A stretch of DNA of 64,000 bases from JAAXHB01 sp965221635 (GTDB lineage: Bacteria > Actinomycetota > Acidimicrobiia > Acidimicrobiales > Aldehydirespiratoraceae), in NCBI GenBank assembly GCA_965221635.1, contig OZ244902.1, forward strand, positions 2,728,001 to 2,792,000. Direction: 5' to 3'. The position numbers and the translations under genes were made by a program. How positions within the stretch are numbered: the stretch's first letter is position 1; every line of letters begins with the position of its first letter. This document shows, one piece after another, positions 1 through 8,475 of this stretch. The notes under the pieces are model-generated. The model was given only the letters and a program-made list of their open reading frames with translations, made no database searches and was not told the origin of the DNA.

Positions 1-1
1 G

Positions 2-1309
2 TTGCAAGAACTGCGCGACCGAAGTCCGCTGCCGAGAGGCACTTCCGCCATCGGCTGGGGCCTTGTGGTGAACGGCCTCGCAACCTACGGGTTCCTCATC
101 GTGGCCCGCAGAACGCTCGGCGACGACGCCTACGGCGGCCTGGCGGTGCTGTGGAGCCTGGTGTACATCGGCGGGCCCGGCCTGTTTCAGCCCCTCGAAC
201 AGGAAGTGGCACGCGCCACCGCCGCGCAAGCAAGCCGGGGCGCTGGCGCGGCAGCGGTGCTGCGCAAGGCTTCGGTTATCGGCGCGGGCGGCTTCGCCGT
301 GATCGCCGCGGGAATCCTGATCGCCTGGCCGCTCGGCCTCAACGGCCTGCTCGATCACAAGATCGAACTGCTCGGCTCGCTTGTGCTCGCGCTGGCGGCG
401 TTCGCGGGCGCCGAGCTGGTGCGAGGGGTGCTCAGCGGACGCCACCTCTTTGAGCGTTACGGCTTGTACTTCGCCACCGAGGGCGGGGTTCGCCTGATCG
501 TGGCCGTGGTGTTGGCGCTGGTGGGCGTGGCCGTGGTGGGCGCTTTCGGTGTGGCCCTGGCCGCGGCGTTCGCACTGGCCGCGCTGGCAGGGATCCGAGA
601 GATCGAATTGTTCGGCGATCCCGGCCCGTCGGTGGAGTACCGCGACCTCACCCCGGCGTTGGGATGGCTGCTGGTGGCCAGCCTTGGTGAGGCGTTCATC
701 CTCAACGTGGGCCCCGTGGCGCTCGACATCGTGGCGCCCGAGGATTTCGGCGCCGACGCTCCCGGGGTGTTTCTCAACGCCATGATCATCGCCCGGGTGC
801 CGTTGTTCTTTTTTCAGGCGGTGAAGGTGAGCCTGCTGCCAAGCCTGGCGTCGTGTGTGGGGCGCAACGACCTTGCCGAGTTCCGACGCCGACAGCTGCG
901 CCTTATCACAGCGGTGGCGGCGGTCTCGCTGGTGGGGGTGGCGGTTGCCGCCGGTTTGGGGCCGTGGCTGGTGCGAGTGGTGTTCGGAGACACGATCGGA
1001 CGCCTCGACATGATCCTGCTCGCCGCGGGAAGCGGCGGGCTGATGGTGATGCTGTCGCTGTCGCTGGGGTTGGTGGCGTTGGGCCACACCCGCCTGGCGG
1101 TCACCGGTTGGGTGGCGGCGGTGATCGTGTTCGCGGTGGTGATCCAGTTCGGCGCCGACCCGTTCCTGCGGGTGGAGATGTCGCTGCTGGCAGCGGTGCT
1201 GGCAGGCTCCGCGGTGGTGGGAGCGCTGCTGGCAGTGGAATACGCCGCACACAGAGCGGCGCCCGCCGGGGTGTCCGAGCCCGGGCCGAGCGGCGTGCAA
1301 GGTCGCTGA
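2..1309 (+). CDS. Wzx-like polysaccharide flippase (5' end may be cut by the window)
   Basis: This is a polytopic membrane protein of about 435 residues with roughly a dozen hydrophobic segments spread over its whole length. It opens with a short basic N-terminus and a first membrane segment near residue 16 (IGWGLVVNGLATYGFLIV). That layout fits the MATE/Wzx-type lipid-linked oligosaccharide flippases, which move undecaprenyl-linked glycans across the membrane. No catalytic motif is expected in this family, so the call rests on topology and on the rml operon 27 bp downstream. The first start codon visible is a TTG at base 2. Because the window begins there, the true start may lie upstream. 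A generic multidrug/MATE exporter is the main alternative. Confidence 0.7.
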   Translation: MQELRDRSPLPRGTSAIGWGLVVNGLATYGFLIVARRTLGDDAYGGLAVLWSLVYIGGPGLFQPLEQEVARATAAQASRGAGAAAVLRKASVIGAGGFAVIAAGILIAWPLGLNGLLDHKIELLGSLVLALAAFAGAELVRGVLSGRHLFERYGLYFATEGGVRLIVAVVLALVGVAVVGAFGVALAAAFALAALAGIREIELFGDPGPSVEYRDLTPALGWLLVASLGEAFILNVGPVALDIVAPEDFGADAPGVFLNAMIIARVPLFFFQAVKVSLLPSLASCVGRNDLAEFRRRQLRLITAVAAVSLVGVAVAAGLGPWLVRVVFGDTIGRLDMILLAAGSGGLMVMLSLSLGLVALGHTRLAVTGWVAAVIVFAVVIQFGADPFLRVEMSLLAAVLAGSAVVGALLAVEYAAHRAAPAGVSEPGPSGVQGR

Positions 1310-1336
1310 GCCGGCACCGCCGGGGCGGTCGAAACG

Positions 1337-2443
1337 ATGAAGGGCCTCATACTCAGCGGCGGTTCCGGCACCCGCCTACGACCCATAACACACACCAGCG
1401 CCAAACAACTCGTGCCGGTGGCAAACAAGCCGGTGCTGTTCTACGGCATCGAAGCCATGGCCACAGCCGGGATCACCGACGTGGGCATCGTGATCTCCCC
1501 GGTCACCGGCGCCGAGATCCGCTCTGCGGTGGGTGACGGTTCTGCTCTAGGCGTGTCGGTCACGTGGATCGTGCAGGACGAACCCCTCGGCTTGGCCCAT
1601 TGCGTGCTGGTTGCCCAGGAGTTTCTTGGTGACGATCCGTTCGTGATGTACCTGGGTGACAACATGCTCCAGCAGCCCCTGGAGGGATTCGTTCAGCGCT
1701 TCCTTGCCGACGCCCAGAACTCTGCGCGGCCGCGCCTCGGGGAGGCGCCCACTCCCGCGGCGGCCCGGGTGCTGCTGGCCAAGGTCGACGACCCCACGAT
1801 GTTCGGGGTGGCCGAACTCGACCAGGTTGGTCGGGTGGTCAGACTGGTGGAGAAACCGCAGGATCCGCCCAGCGACCTGGCCCTGGTGGGTGTGTACCTG
1901 TTCGACTCGGCCATACACGCCGCGGCTGCTTCGGTGGAACCTTCGGCTCGGGGCGAACTCGAGATCACCGACGCCATTCAGGTGCTGATCGACTCGGGGC
2001 GCCGCGTGGACTGCGAAGTGCTCGAAGGCTGGTGGATCGACACCGGCAAGAAGGATCCGCTGCTGGAGTGCAACCGCCTGGTGCTCGACACGATCACCCG
2101 ACGAGTGGACGGCACTGTCACTGGCGAATCCCGTGTGGAGGGTCGGGTGGTGCTCGAACATGGCGCGATCCTGGCCGACAGCACCGTGCGCGGCCCGGCC
2201 GTGATCGGCGCCAACACCCAGGTGCGCGACTCCCACATAGGCCCATACAGCGCCATAGGGCCGGACTGTGAGATCACCGGCAGCGAGATCGACCACTCGG
2301 TGCTGCTCCAGGGGGCACGAGTGACCGGAGTGGAACGCCTCACCGATTCACTCGTGGGCCGCCACACCGTGATCAGCGCCAACCGTGGCCGCTCACGGGG
2401 GCTGCGACTGATGCTCGGCGATCACTGCGAACTGGAGGTGTGA
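1337..2443 (+). CDS. rmlA: Glucose-1-phosphate thymidylyltransferase, long (StrD-like) form
   Basis: This enzyme makes dTDP-glucose from dTTP and glucose-1-phosphate, the first step to dTDP-L-rhamnose. The nucleotide-binding signature GGSGTRLRPIT lies at residues 8-18, with the catalytic-loop lysine near residue 23 (SAKQLVPV). YLGDN is at about 105-109, VEKP follows in mid-domain, and WWIDTGKK closes the transferase domain. About 120 C-terminal residues look like a left-handed beta-helix, as in the 350-370-residue StrD-type enzymes and unlike the shorter (about 290-residue) RmlA of enterobacteria. rmlC starts 6 bp downstream, so the genes are probably co-transcribed. StrD-type enzymes sometimes serve antibiotic sugars, but the adjacent rmlCBD genes point to rhamnose. 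Confidence 0.92.
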   Translation: MKGLILSGGSGTRLRPITHTSAKQLVPVANKPVLFYGIEAMATAGITDVGIVISPVTGAEIRSAVGDGSALGVSVTWIVQDEPLGLAHCVLVAQEFLGDDPFVMYLGDNMLQQPLEGFVQRFLADAQNSARPRLGEAPTPAAARVLLAKVDDPTMFGVAELDQVGRVVRLVEKPQDPPSDLALVGVYLFDSAIHAAAASVEPSARGELEITDAIQVLIDSGRRVDCEVLEGWWIDTGKKDPLLECNRLVLDTITRRVDGTVTGESRVEGRVVLEHGAILADSTVRGPAVIGANTQVRDSHIGPYSAIGPDCEITGSEIDHSVLLQGARVTGVERLTDSLVGRHTVISANRGRSRGLRLMLGDHCELEV

Positions 2444-2449
2444 CCACCC

Positions 2450-3112
2450 GTGCCGGTCACCGCTGTTGAGGCCATCGAGGGCGTTTACCTGGTGTTGCCC
2501 GCGGTTCACGGCGACCGCCGCGGCTTGTTCGTGGAGACCTACAGGCGCGAGTGGTTCCCCACGGGTCGTGAGATGGTGCAGGCCAACCGGGCTGACCGGG
2601 CCGCGGGCTGCGTTGTGGGGTTGCACTATCACTTGCACCAGGCCGATTACTGGTACGTGCCGGCGGGGTCTGCTCGTGTGGTGCTGCACGACCTGCGACT
2701 CGGATCACCCACCGAAGGCGCCACCTGGAGCGTGGACCTCGGCACAGATCCGATGAACTCGGCATCACCGACCGTGTTGGACAGCGGCGATGAGGAACCC
2801 ACGAACAAGCGGCCGCAGCGGGGGACTCAGGGAGGTGGCGACAGTTCGCTACCGGAGCGTCACACTCACGGCGGGGTGTACATCCCTCCGGGGGTGGCCC
2901 ACGGATTCGCAGCGCTCAGTGATGTCACCATCACCTACCTGGTGGACTCCTACTACAACCCGGACGACGAGCTGGGCGTGGCCTGGGACGACCCCGAAAT
3001 CGCCGCGGATTGGGGAGTGGCCGATCCAGTCCTGTCGGCGCGAGACAGCGAAAATCCCCGGCGGTCAGCGATCCCGCCGCAACTGTGGCCCCGCTGGAAA
3101 CACCCCAAGTGA
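2450..3112 (+). CDS. rmlC: dTDP-4-dehydrorhamnose 3,5-epimerase-like protein
   Basis: This protein epimerises dTDP-4-keto-6-deoxyglucose at C3 and C5 in the rhamnose pathway. It has 220 residues from a GTG start. The cupin core is visible: a GLHYH segment carrying the expected active-site histidine, YWYVPAG, VVLHDLR, then GVAHGFAALSD, YYNPDDELGVAWDDP and a terminal RWKHPK. The usual Q-S-K-L stretch is replaced by HQADYWY, so this is a divergent member. Residues of roughly 102-138 form a hydrophilic insert (many D, E, T, S, G, Q) that splits the conserved fold between the DLR strand and the GVYIPPGVAHGF strand. The gene sits between rmlA and rmlB. Confidence 0.85.
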   Translation: MPVTAVEAIEGVYLVLPAVHGDRRGLFVETYRREWFPTGREMVQANRADRAAGCVVGLHYHLHQADYWYVPAGSARVVLHDLRLGSPTEGATWSVDLGTDPMNSASPTVLDSGDEEPTNKRPQRGTQGGGDSSLPERHTHGGVYIPPGVAHGFAALSDVTITYLVDSYYNPDDELGVAWDDPEIAADWGVADPVLSARDSENPRRSAIPPQLWPRWKHPK

Positions 3113-3176
3113 AGGGTCACATGACAACACCGGCGCTTGCGACGGACCATCTGATGGTTCGCCGGGGGGTGTGGGC

Positions 3177-4157
3177 GTGAGGCTGCTTGTGACCGGGGGC
3201 GCCGGTTTCATTGGTTCCAACTATCTGAGATGGGTGCTCGACGCCGACAATGCCGACGTTGAGTCGGTGGTGGTGTTCGACAAGCTCACCTACGCCGGTG
3301 GGATGGACACTCTGGGAGACGTGCTGGACGACTCTCGGGTGCGCTTCGTGCGAGGCGACGTGTGCGACCGCGACGGGCTGCAAGACGCGATGCAGGCCTG
3401 CGACACGGTGGTTCACTTCGCGGCTGAGAGCCACGTGGATCGTTCGATCGTGGGGCCCGACGACTTCGTGCGCACCAACTGCGACGGCACCAACGCCGTG
3501 TGTGACACCGCCCGAAGCCTCGGGGTGAGCCGGGTGGTGCATGTGAGCACCGACGAGGTGTACGGCTCGATCGAGGCCGGTTCGTTCAGCGAGGATTCGC
3601 GGCTGGCGCCAAGCTCCGCGTACGCGGCCTCCAAGGCGGCATCGGACCTGATCGCGTTGTCCTATCACCGCACCCACGGCCTAGACGTTGTGGTGACCCG
3701 GTCGTCGAACAATTTCGGCCCGTACCAGCATCCCGAGAAACTGATCCCGCTGTTCGTCACCAATCTTGTGGACGGTCAAACAGCGCCGCTGTACGGAGAC
3801 GGCGCCAACGTGCGCGACTGGTGTCACGTGAGCGACAACTGCGCTGGAATCCACAGGGTGCTCGAAGCGGGAGCGCCGGGGGAGGTGTACAACCTCGGCG
3901 CCGGCAACGAGCGCACCAACCGCCTCATCGCCACCCAATTGGCGGACCTTTGCGGACGTGACGTTTCAGCGATAGTTGCCGTGGCCGACAGACCAGGCCA
4001 CGACCGGCGCTACTCGGTGGACTCGTCGAAGGCGGCAGCACTGGGCTGGAAGCCGCAACGCAACTTCGCCGAATCCCTGGCCGACACCGTTGATTGGTAC
4101 CGAAACAACCGCTGGTGGTGGGAGCCGCGCAAGTCATCCCAAGGCTTCAGGGACTGA
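3177..4157 (+). CDS. rmlB: dTDP-glucose 4,6-dehydratase
   Basis: This is an extended short-chain dehydrogenase that converts dTDP-glucose to dTDP-4-keto-6-deoxyglucose using tightly bound NAD. From the GTG at 3177 the protein has 326 residues, close to the usual RmlB length. The nucleotide-binding TGGAGFIGSN is at 6-15. STDEVYGS at about 124-131 carries the Asp-Glu pair used for dehydration, and YAASK at 149-153 is the catalytic Tyr-Lys pair. The frame stays open upstream to 2790, but that stretch overlaps rmlC and resembles no SDR. A run of six G at 3163-3168 suits a start at 3171 or 3177. The stop is directly followed by the rmlD ATG. Confidence 0.93.
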   Translation: MRLLVTGGAGFIGSNYLRWVLDADNADVESVVVFDKLTYAGGMDTLGDVLDDSRVRFVRGDVCDRDGLQDAMQACDTVVHFAAESHVDRSIVGPDDFVRTNCDGTNAVCDTARSLGVSRVVHVSTDEVYGSIEAGSFSEDSRLAPSSAYAASKAASDLIALSYHRTHGLDVVVTRSSNNFGPYQHPEKLIPLFVTNLVDGQTAPLYGDGANVRDWCHVSDNCAGIHRVLEAGAPGEVYNLGAGNERTNRLIATQLADLCGRDVSAIVAVADRPGHDRRYSVDSSKAAALGWKPQRNFAESLADTVDWYRNNRWWWEPRKSSQGFRD

Positions 4158-4158
4158 C

Positions 4159-5112
4159 ATGGCACCAGTGAACCCCCAAGCCGTACCACCAACCCAATCC
4201 GTCAAGGGCGCCGCCCCATCGTCACAACCAGACCCGGGCGCGCACATCTTGGTCACGGGTGCTGGGGGACAGGTGGGGCGCGAGCTGATGGTGCTGCTGG
4301 AGTCGGGGGCTTGGCGGCGCACCACGGTGACCGGCCTTGACAGGTCGCAGCTCGACGTGTCGGATCGTGTAGCCGTGCGCCAAGCAGTGCAGGCCTTGCG
4401 GCCCGATCTGGTGATCAACTGCGCGGCCCGCACCGATGTTGACGCCTGCGAAACCGACCCCGACGGCGCTCGCAGCGTCAACGTTGATGGTGTGAGATGG
4501 CTGGCCGAGGCATGCGGCGAGGTCGGCGCGCACCTCACGTCAATCTCCACCGACTACGTGTTTGACGGCCACAGTCGCCGGCCCTACACCGAGACCGACC
4601 CCACCGGCCCTCTGTCCACTTACGGCCGCACCAAGCTCGAAGGCGAACAAGCTGCCACTGCGTTCGGCGACCCCGAGCGGGTCACCGTGGTGCGCACGTC
4701 GCTTGTTTGTGGCGCCCACGGCAACAACGCCGTGAAGACGATCCTGGCGCAACTCTCCCGAGAAGGCGACATTGCATACGTCACCGATCAGGTGGCCTGC
4801 CCCACCTTCGCTGCTGATTTGGCCCAAATGGTGGTGAGGTTGAGCGTCACCCGACGCGCCGGACTGTTTCACGCCGCCAACCGTGGCGCGGTGAGCCGCT
4901 TCGAGTTGGCCGTCGCAGTAGCGGAGGTGATGGGTGCCGACACGGGTCGCGTGAATCCGATCACCACCGACCAACTGCGACCGCGCCGCCCGGCCGCGCG
5001 TCCCGCGTACTCGGCGCTGGACAACCAGGCTTTGCGCGCCGCCGGCGAGCCCGACATGCGCCACTTCCGCGAACCCCTGACGGAACTCGTTGACGCCCTA
5101 ACTGCCCGCTGA
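4159..5112 (+). CDS. rmlD: dTDP-4-dehydrorhamnose reductase
   Basis: This is the last step of dTDP-L-rhamnose synthesis, the NAD(P)H-dependent reduction of the 4-keto group. The 317-residue protein has GAGGQVG at 34-40, STDYVFDG at 130-137 and YGRTK at 155-159, all typical of RmlD. It begins with about 28 extra hydrophilic residues (rich in Pro, Gln, Ser, Ala) ahead of the Rossmann fold, which RmlD proteins normally lack. The ATG at 4159 is one base after the rmlB stop. An internal start nearer residue 28 would give a canonical length, but no good start codon is visible there. Confidence 0.92.
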   Translation: MAPVNPQAVPPTQSVKGAAPSSQPDPGAHILVTGAGGQVGRELMVLLESGAWRRTTVTGLDRSQLDVSDRVAVRQAVQALRPDLVINCAARTDVDACETDPDGARSVNVDGVRWLAEACGEVGAHLTSISTDYVFDGHSRRPYTETDPTGPLSTYGRTKLEGEQAATAFGDPERVTVVRTSLVCGAHGNNAVKTILAQLSREGDIAYVTDQVACPTFAADLAQMVVRLSVTRRAGLFHAANRGAVSRFELAVAVAEVMGADTGRVNPITTDQLRPRRPAARPAYSALDNQALRAAGEPDMRHFREPLTELVDALTAR

Positions 5113-5264
5113 GCCTCCAACCCGCAACGACACCCGGCGTGGAGACATGGTTGAGGCGCCGCCGGCGCTGTTCGCACACCAAGTCACTGTTGGTGGGGTA
5201 GACGGTCCGGTTCGCTGAGGGGCGAGAGAATCCCGCCGGCGCTCCCTCACCGCGGGGGTGACCC
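5113..5264. other. Convergent intergenic region with possible terminator hairpins
   Basis: This is a 152-bp gap between the converging ends of rmlD and the 1055-residue glycosyltransferase. It holds a compact GC hairpin at 5156-5168 (GCGCC, loop GCC, GGCGC) and a looser inverted repeat near 5250-5265. Neither has a clear U-tract, so termination here is only plausible. No open frame with coding character is visible. Confidence 0.3.
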
Positions 5265-8200
5265 TCAGGGCGCGGTCGTGATGCCTGCGAAGCGCAGGTC
5301 GAGGCCTTCGCAGAGTTGGTCGGCTTGTTCCAGGAAGTAGGCGTCCTCGGCGCTCCAGGTGTGGCCGTCGTTGTGGCGCACCAGCACGTACCCGGCGCCG
5401 TGGGTGCGGTAGATGGCGCCCCGGTGGCGACGCACCGACTCGATGAGCGCTTTGTCAACCCCGGAAGGCACGTGCGCCCAGCCGCCGACGATGTCGAGGT
5501 GGCTGCGCGAGATCAGCATCGCCCCGCCGGCGAGGCTTCCCCAGTTGATGTGACGCTCGCCGCGGCCCTCAAAGCGATGAACGATGCAGTCGGAGCGCCC
5601 CAGGTACACGTACTCGGAACCCTTGCCCACCAGTTGCGCCCCCGAGTAGTCCCACGCGAGAACCAAGTCCCACAGGTGGTCGGCGCTGTAGTAATCGTCG
5701 TCGTCGAACTTGGTCACAAGAGCGCCCGACGAGGCGTTGGTGGCGGCGTTGAGCACCGCCCCAAGCGGCTGCCGCTCGGACACCGGCACCACCTTCGCCT
5801 GGTGTGGCAGCGCCTCCAACGCGTGCTGCACGTCGGCCGGGTCGAAGCCCCCACCGTGGGGCGCCAAAACCAGCTCCACCCTCGGATAGGTCTGAGCGGC
5901 CACCGCCGCCACGGCTTCTGCGAGACGCTCGGGCCGCCGTGTGGCCAGCAGCACCGAAACCACAGGGAACCCACCCTTGGTGAAATCGGCGCCGCCGGGG
6001 CGGGTGGCGGCGCGCACCACCTGGTCGACCCTGGCCCGCAGCGAATGACCCTTCAGCGCGGCCCGGCGCGTCTTGATGCTGATCAGTTCACGCTGATGAC
6101 GATCCGCGCCGGGGATCATCGGATCGGTCATCGCCTCGTACAGCTCCGCGCCAAGCAGCCGCCTCAGCTCGGGCTGCGTGGACGAATCACTCGCGCCAGA
6201 GTCCCCGGCGCCAGAGCCCACAGCGCCAGAGTCCCCGGCGGCCGGGTCACCGGTGGGGGAGGTGGCGTGATCGGTGAGGCGCACCACCGCTCCGGTGGCG
6301 GCCAGGCTGGTGAGCGCCGCGGCGCGGCTCAGCGCATCACGGTGCCGTTCGGGGATGTCCTTAACGTGATGCGCGTGGCGCAGGCGCCGCCATCGGGCCA
6401 GGAATCGTTCCGGCGCGGCACGGTCGTGGTCGAGGTTTCCGTGACGGAGCCGATCCAGCAAACCGGTCAGCGCCTTGGGCGAGCCGCTGTCCACCCGCCA
6501 GTCCACCGGATTGAAGATCTCCGTGTCGAAAGCCGGCACCAACGCCGACTCGGCCAGATCGGCGAGCAACACCACCGCAGTGCCGTCGTCGACGGCGCCC
6601 ACGCAGTCGCTGTCGTCGGCGAGCACCACGTCGCTTGTTCGGCCCTCGCGTCGGTCGATCTCGCGAGACGCCGCGAACACCGCCTCGGCGTGGCGACCCC
6701 GAGCGGCGATCTTCACCTCGATCGGCGCGTCAACGGCGGGTTCCGCAACGTTGAGCCACTCCCGCAGGCGCCGTCGCAACCGTGGCAGACGCCCGTACCG
6801 GTCACGAACCCGGTTGGCCACCACGTTGCGACAGCACGTCACCGCCCAACGCCAAAACCTGCGAGCGCTTTCGGCGCTATTGATTCGCGAGATCTCCTGA
6901 CCAATGCGAAAGCAAACCCGCAGGAATCTCTTGGTTAGCGACCTGGCTTTCAACACACGACGCCGCACCGCCTGGTACACGGGATTGGTTTCGACGACCT
7001 TGCGCAACGAGCGCCGTTCGCGGCGGCGCTCGGCGTGCTCATCCTCGGAGCTGCCCGTGGGGCGGGGCACGCTCACCTTCACGGCGCCGGGTTCGATGCG
7101 CAACACCCTGCCGAGGTCGCCTATGTCGGCCGATGTTCGTGCAGACCGGTGCAGCGCCCACGCCCGCACGATCGTCACCGCCCGCCCGTCGATCAGTTCG
7201 GCCCTTGCCGCTGTGGCGGTGCCGAGTTCCTGGTGCAGGCGTTCAACAGTGTCGGGGCTCACCTTCACACCCGCTGGGATCGTCACATGAAACGACGCAG
7301 CCCCGAAGCCCTCCGCGGCCCCACCTGCGGGCCCGAAACGCACCCGCGGATCGCCGCCCAGGATGCGCCTGAGCCACTCGCGGTCATGGCCACCGGTGTC
7401 GGGGGTGTCGTCGATCCACACCACCAGGTCGTGAACTTCGCCGGCGAGCAGGTTCTCCACCATGGTCAACAACTCGGGGCCATCGGCGGGGCCCGCAGAG
7501 ATCGTCACCACGAACTGAGGCACGGTGAAGCTGCGCCCCGCAGCGGCCTTGCGAAACCCCCGGTGGGCGATGAGTTGGCTGATCTTGGCCCGCTGCAACT
7601 CAAGGCTGTGCTGCTCCGACGATGACGGCGCCGCGCCTTCGCCTTGATGCCAGCACAGTGCCGCCCGTGCGGGCACCAGCAGCGCGCCTCGGGTGTAAGC
7701 CCGGTAACCGAACTCGGTGTCCTCGGCGCCCCACTGCGTGAACGTCTCGTCGTAGCCGCCGACCGTGGCGTAGAACGCCTTGGAGATTCCCAGGTTGCCG
7801 CCGGTCACCGGGCGGAAAATGTCGTCCGCGTCGGAGGTGAGGTCGTCGGTGCGGATCATGTGCCCCTCGATCCATTCGGGGCGTTCCCAGTCGCGCCCGG
7901 CGAACAACTCCCCGAGAGTGCCTCGCCGTTCGCGAACCGCGTCCGCGGTGATGCCGTCCACCTCCACGTGACGGCGAAAACCGAGCGTCACCACATCCGC
8001 TGCTGCGTGATGCCAACGGGCGTGCTCGGCCAGCCATTCCGCCTCGGGCATCATGTCGCAGTCCAGAAACACCAAGATCTCACCTTTGGCAGCCGCGGCG
8101 CCGCTGTTGCGAGCCCGGGCCAGGCCAAATCCCAAGTCCTCCTGGTGAACGACGCTCACGTCGAGCTGGCAGTCGGTGGGTGCAGTCAACGGCGTGCGTG

Positions 8201-8432
8201 AACCGTCGTCCACGATCACAACCTCGAAGAGGCGCCGTGGGTAGGTCTGGCGCTCAAGTGCAGCCAAGGTGAGCCCCAAAGCCTCGGGCGCCTCGAAGTA
8301 GGTCACCACCACCGACACCACCCGGTGAGGCTCAAAGTCCTCCGGTGCGGCAACGTCAAGGCGGCGCCAGTCGTTGCCAGGCACAACCGCAAACGGCGCG
8401 GCCGGTGATTTGGCGCTGCTCAACTTCGACAC
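5265..8432 (-). CDS. Dual-domain GT2 glycosyltransferase, 1055 residues
   Basis: This is a large cytosolic protein with two GT-A (family 2) domains. The first spans about residues 38-330. It has VSVVVTYFEAPEAL, VVIVDDGS, a DCD metal-binding motif near 124-126, and GAEDTEFGYRAY near 238, the acceptor-side ED motif of the galactosyltransferase-like GT2 group. The second covers about 823-1055, with PVVSVLLATRRPERL, an FDDDDYY metal-binding segment and a GWAHVPSGVDKAL region. The roughly 490 residues between them are basic and Arg-rich and include an acidic, Ser/Gly-rich repeat at about 727-747. The start is GTG. The product could be bifunctional or processive, and the sugar specificity cannot be read from the sequence. 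Confidence 0.85.
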   Translation of the reverse strand: MSKLSSAKSPAAPFAVVPGNDWRRLDVAAPEDFEPHRVVSVVVTYFEAPEALGLTLAALERQTYPRRLFEVVIVDDGSRTPLTAPTDCQLDVSVVHQEDLGFGLARARNSGAAAAKGEILVFLDCDMMPEAEWLAEHARWHHAAADVVTLGFRRHVEVDGITADAVRERRGTLGELFAGRDWERPEWIEGHMIRTDDLTSDADDIFRPVTGGNLGISKAFYATVGGYDETFTQWGAEDTEFGYRAYTRGALLVPARAALCWHQGEGAAPSSSEQHSLELQRAKISQLIAHRGFRKAAAGRSFTVPQFVVTISAGPADGPELLTMVENLLAGEVHDLVVWIDDTPDTGGHDREWLRRILGGDPRVRFGPAGGAAEGFGAASFHVTIPAGVKVSPDTVERLHQELGTATAARAELIDGRAVTIVRAWALHRSARTSADIGDLGRVLRIEPGAVKVSVPRPTGSSEDEHAERRRERRSLRKVVETNPVYQAVRRRVLKARSLTKRFLRVCFRIGQEISRINSAESARRFWRWAVTCCRNVVANRVRDRYGRLPRLRRRLREWLNVAEPAVDAPIEVKIAARGRHAEAVFAASREIDRREGRTSDVVLADDSDCVGAVDDGTAVVLLADLAESALVPAFDTEIFNPVDWRVDSGSPKALTGLLDRLRHGNLDHDRAAPERFLARWRRLRHAHHVKDIPERHRDALSRAAALTSLAATGAVVRLTDHATSPTGDPAAGDSGAVGSGAGDSGASDSSTQPELRRLLGAELYEAMTDPMIPGADRHQRELISIKTRRAALKGHSLRARVDQVVRAATRPGGADFTKGGFPVVSVLLATRRPERLAEAVAAVAAQTYPRVELVLAPHGGGFDPADVQHALEALPHQAKVVPVSERQPLGAVLNAATNASSGALVTKFDDDDYYSADHLWDLVLAWDYSGAQLVGKGSEYVYLGRSDCIVHRFEGRGERHINWGSLAGGAMLISRSHLDIVGGWAHVPSGVDKALIESVRRHRGAIYRTHGAGYVLVRHNDGHTWSAEDAYFLEQADQLCEGLDLRFAGITTAP
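6193..6252 (-). repeat. 15-bp in-frame tandem repeat inside a GT2 gene
   Basis: Four consecutive 15-bp units start at 6193, 6208, 6223 and 6238. The first and third are identical, and the fourth is degenerate. On the coding strand they encode a run of Gly, Asp, Ser and Ala between the two glycosyltransferase domains. The length is a multiple of three, so copy-number changes would keep the frame. Confidence 0.8.
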
Positions 8433-8475
8433 CCTTGGATCCCTCGGTCGTGCCCGCGGAGCAGGCTTGCCAGTG

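Noticed and set aside
2790..3176. A 129-residue N-terminal extension of RmlB
   Set aside because: It overlaps rmlC, has no SDR similarity, and RmlB begins normally at VRLLVTGGAG from 3177.
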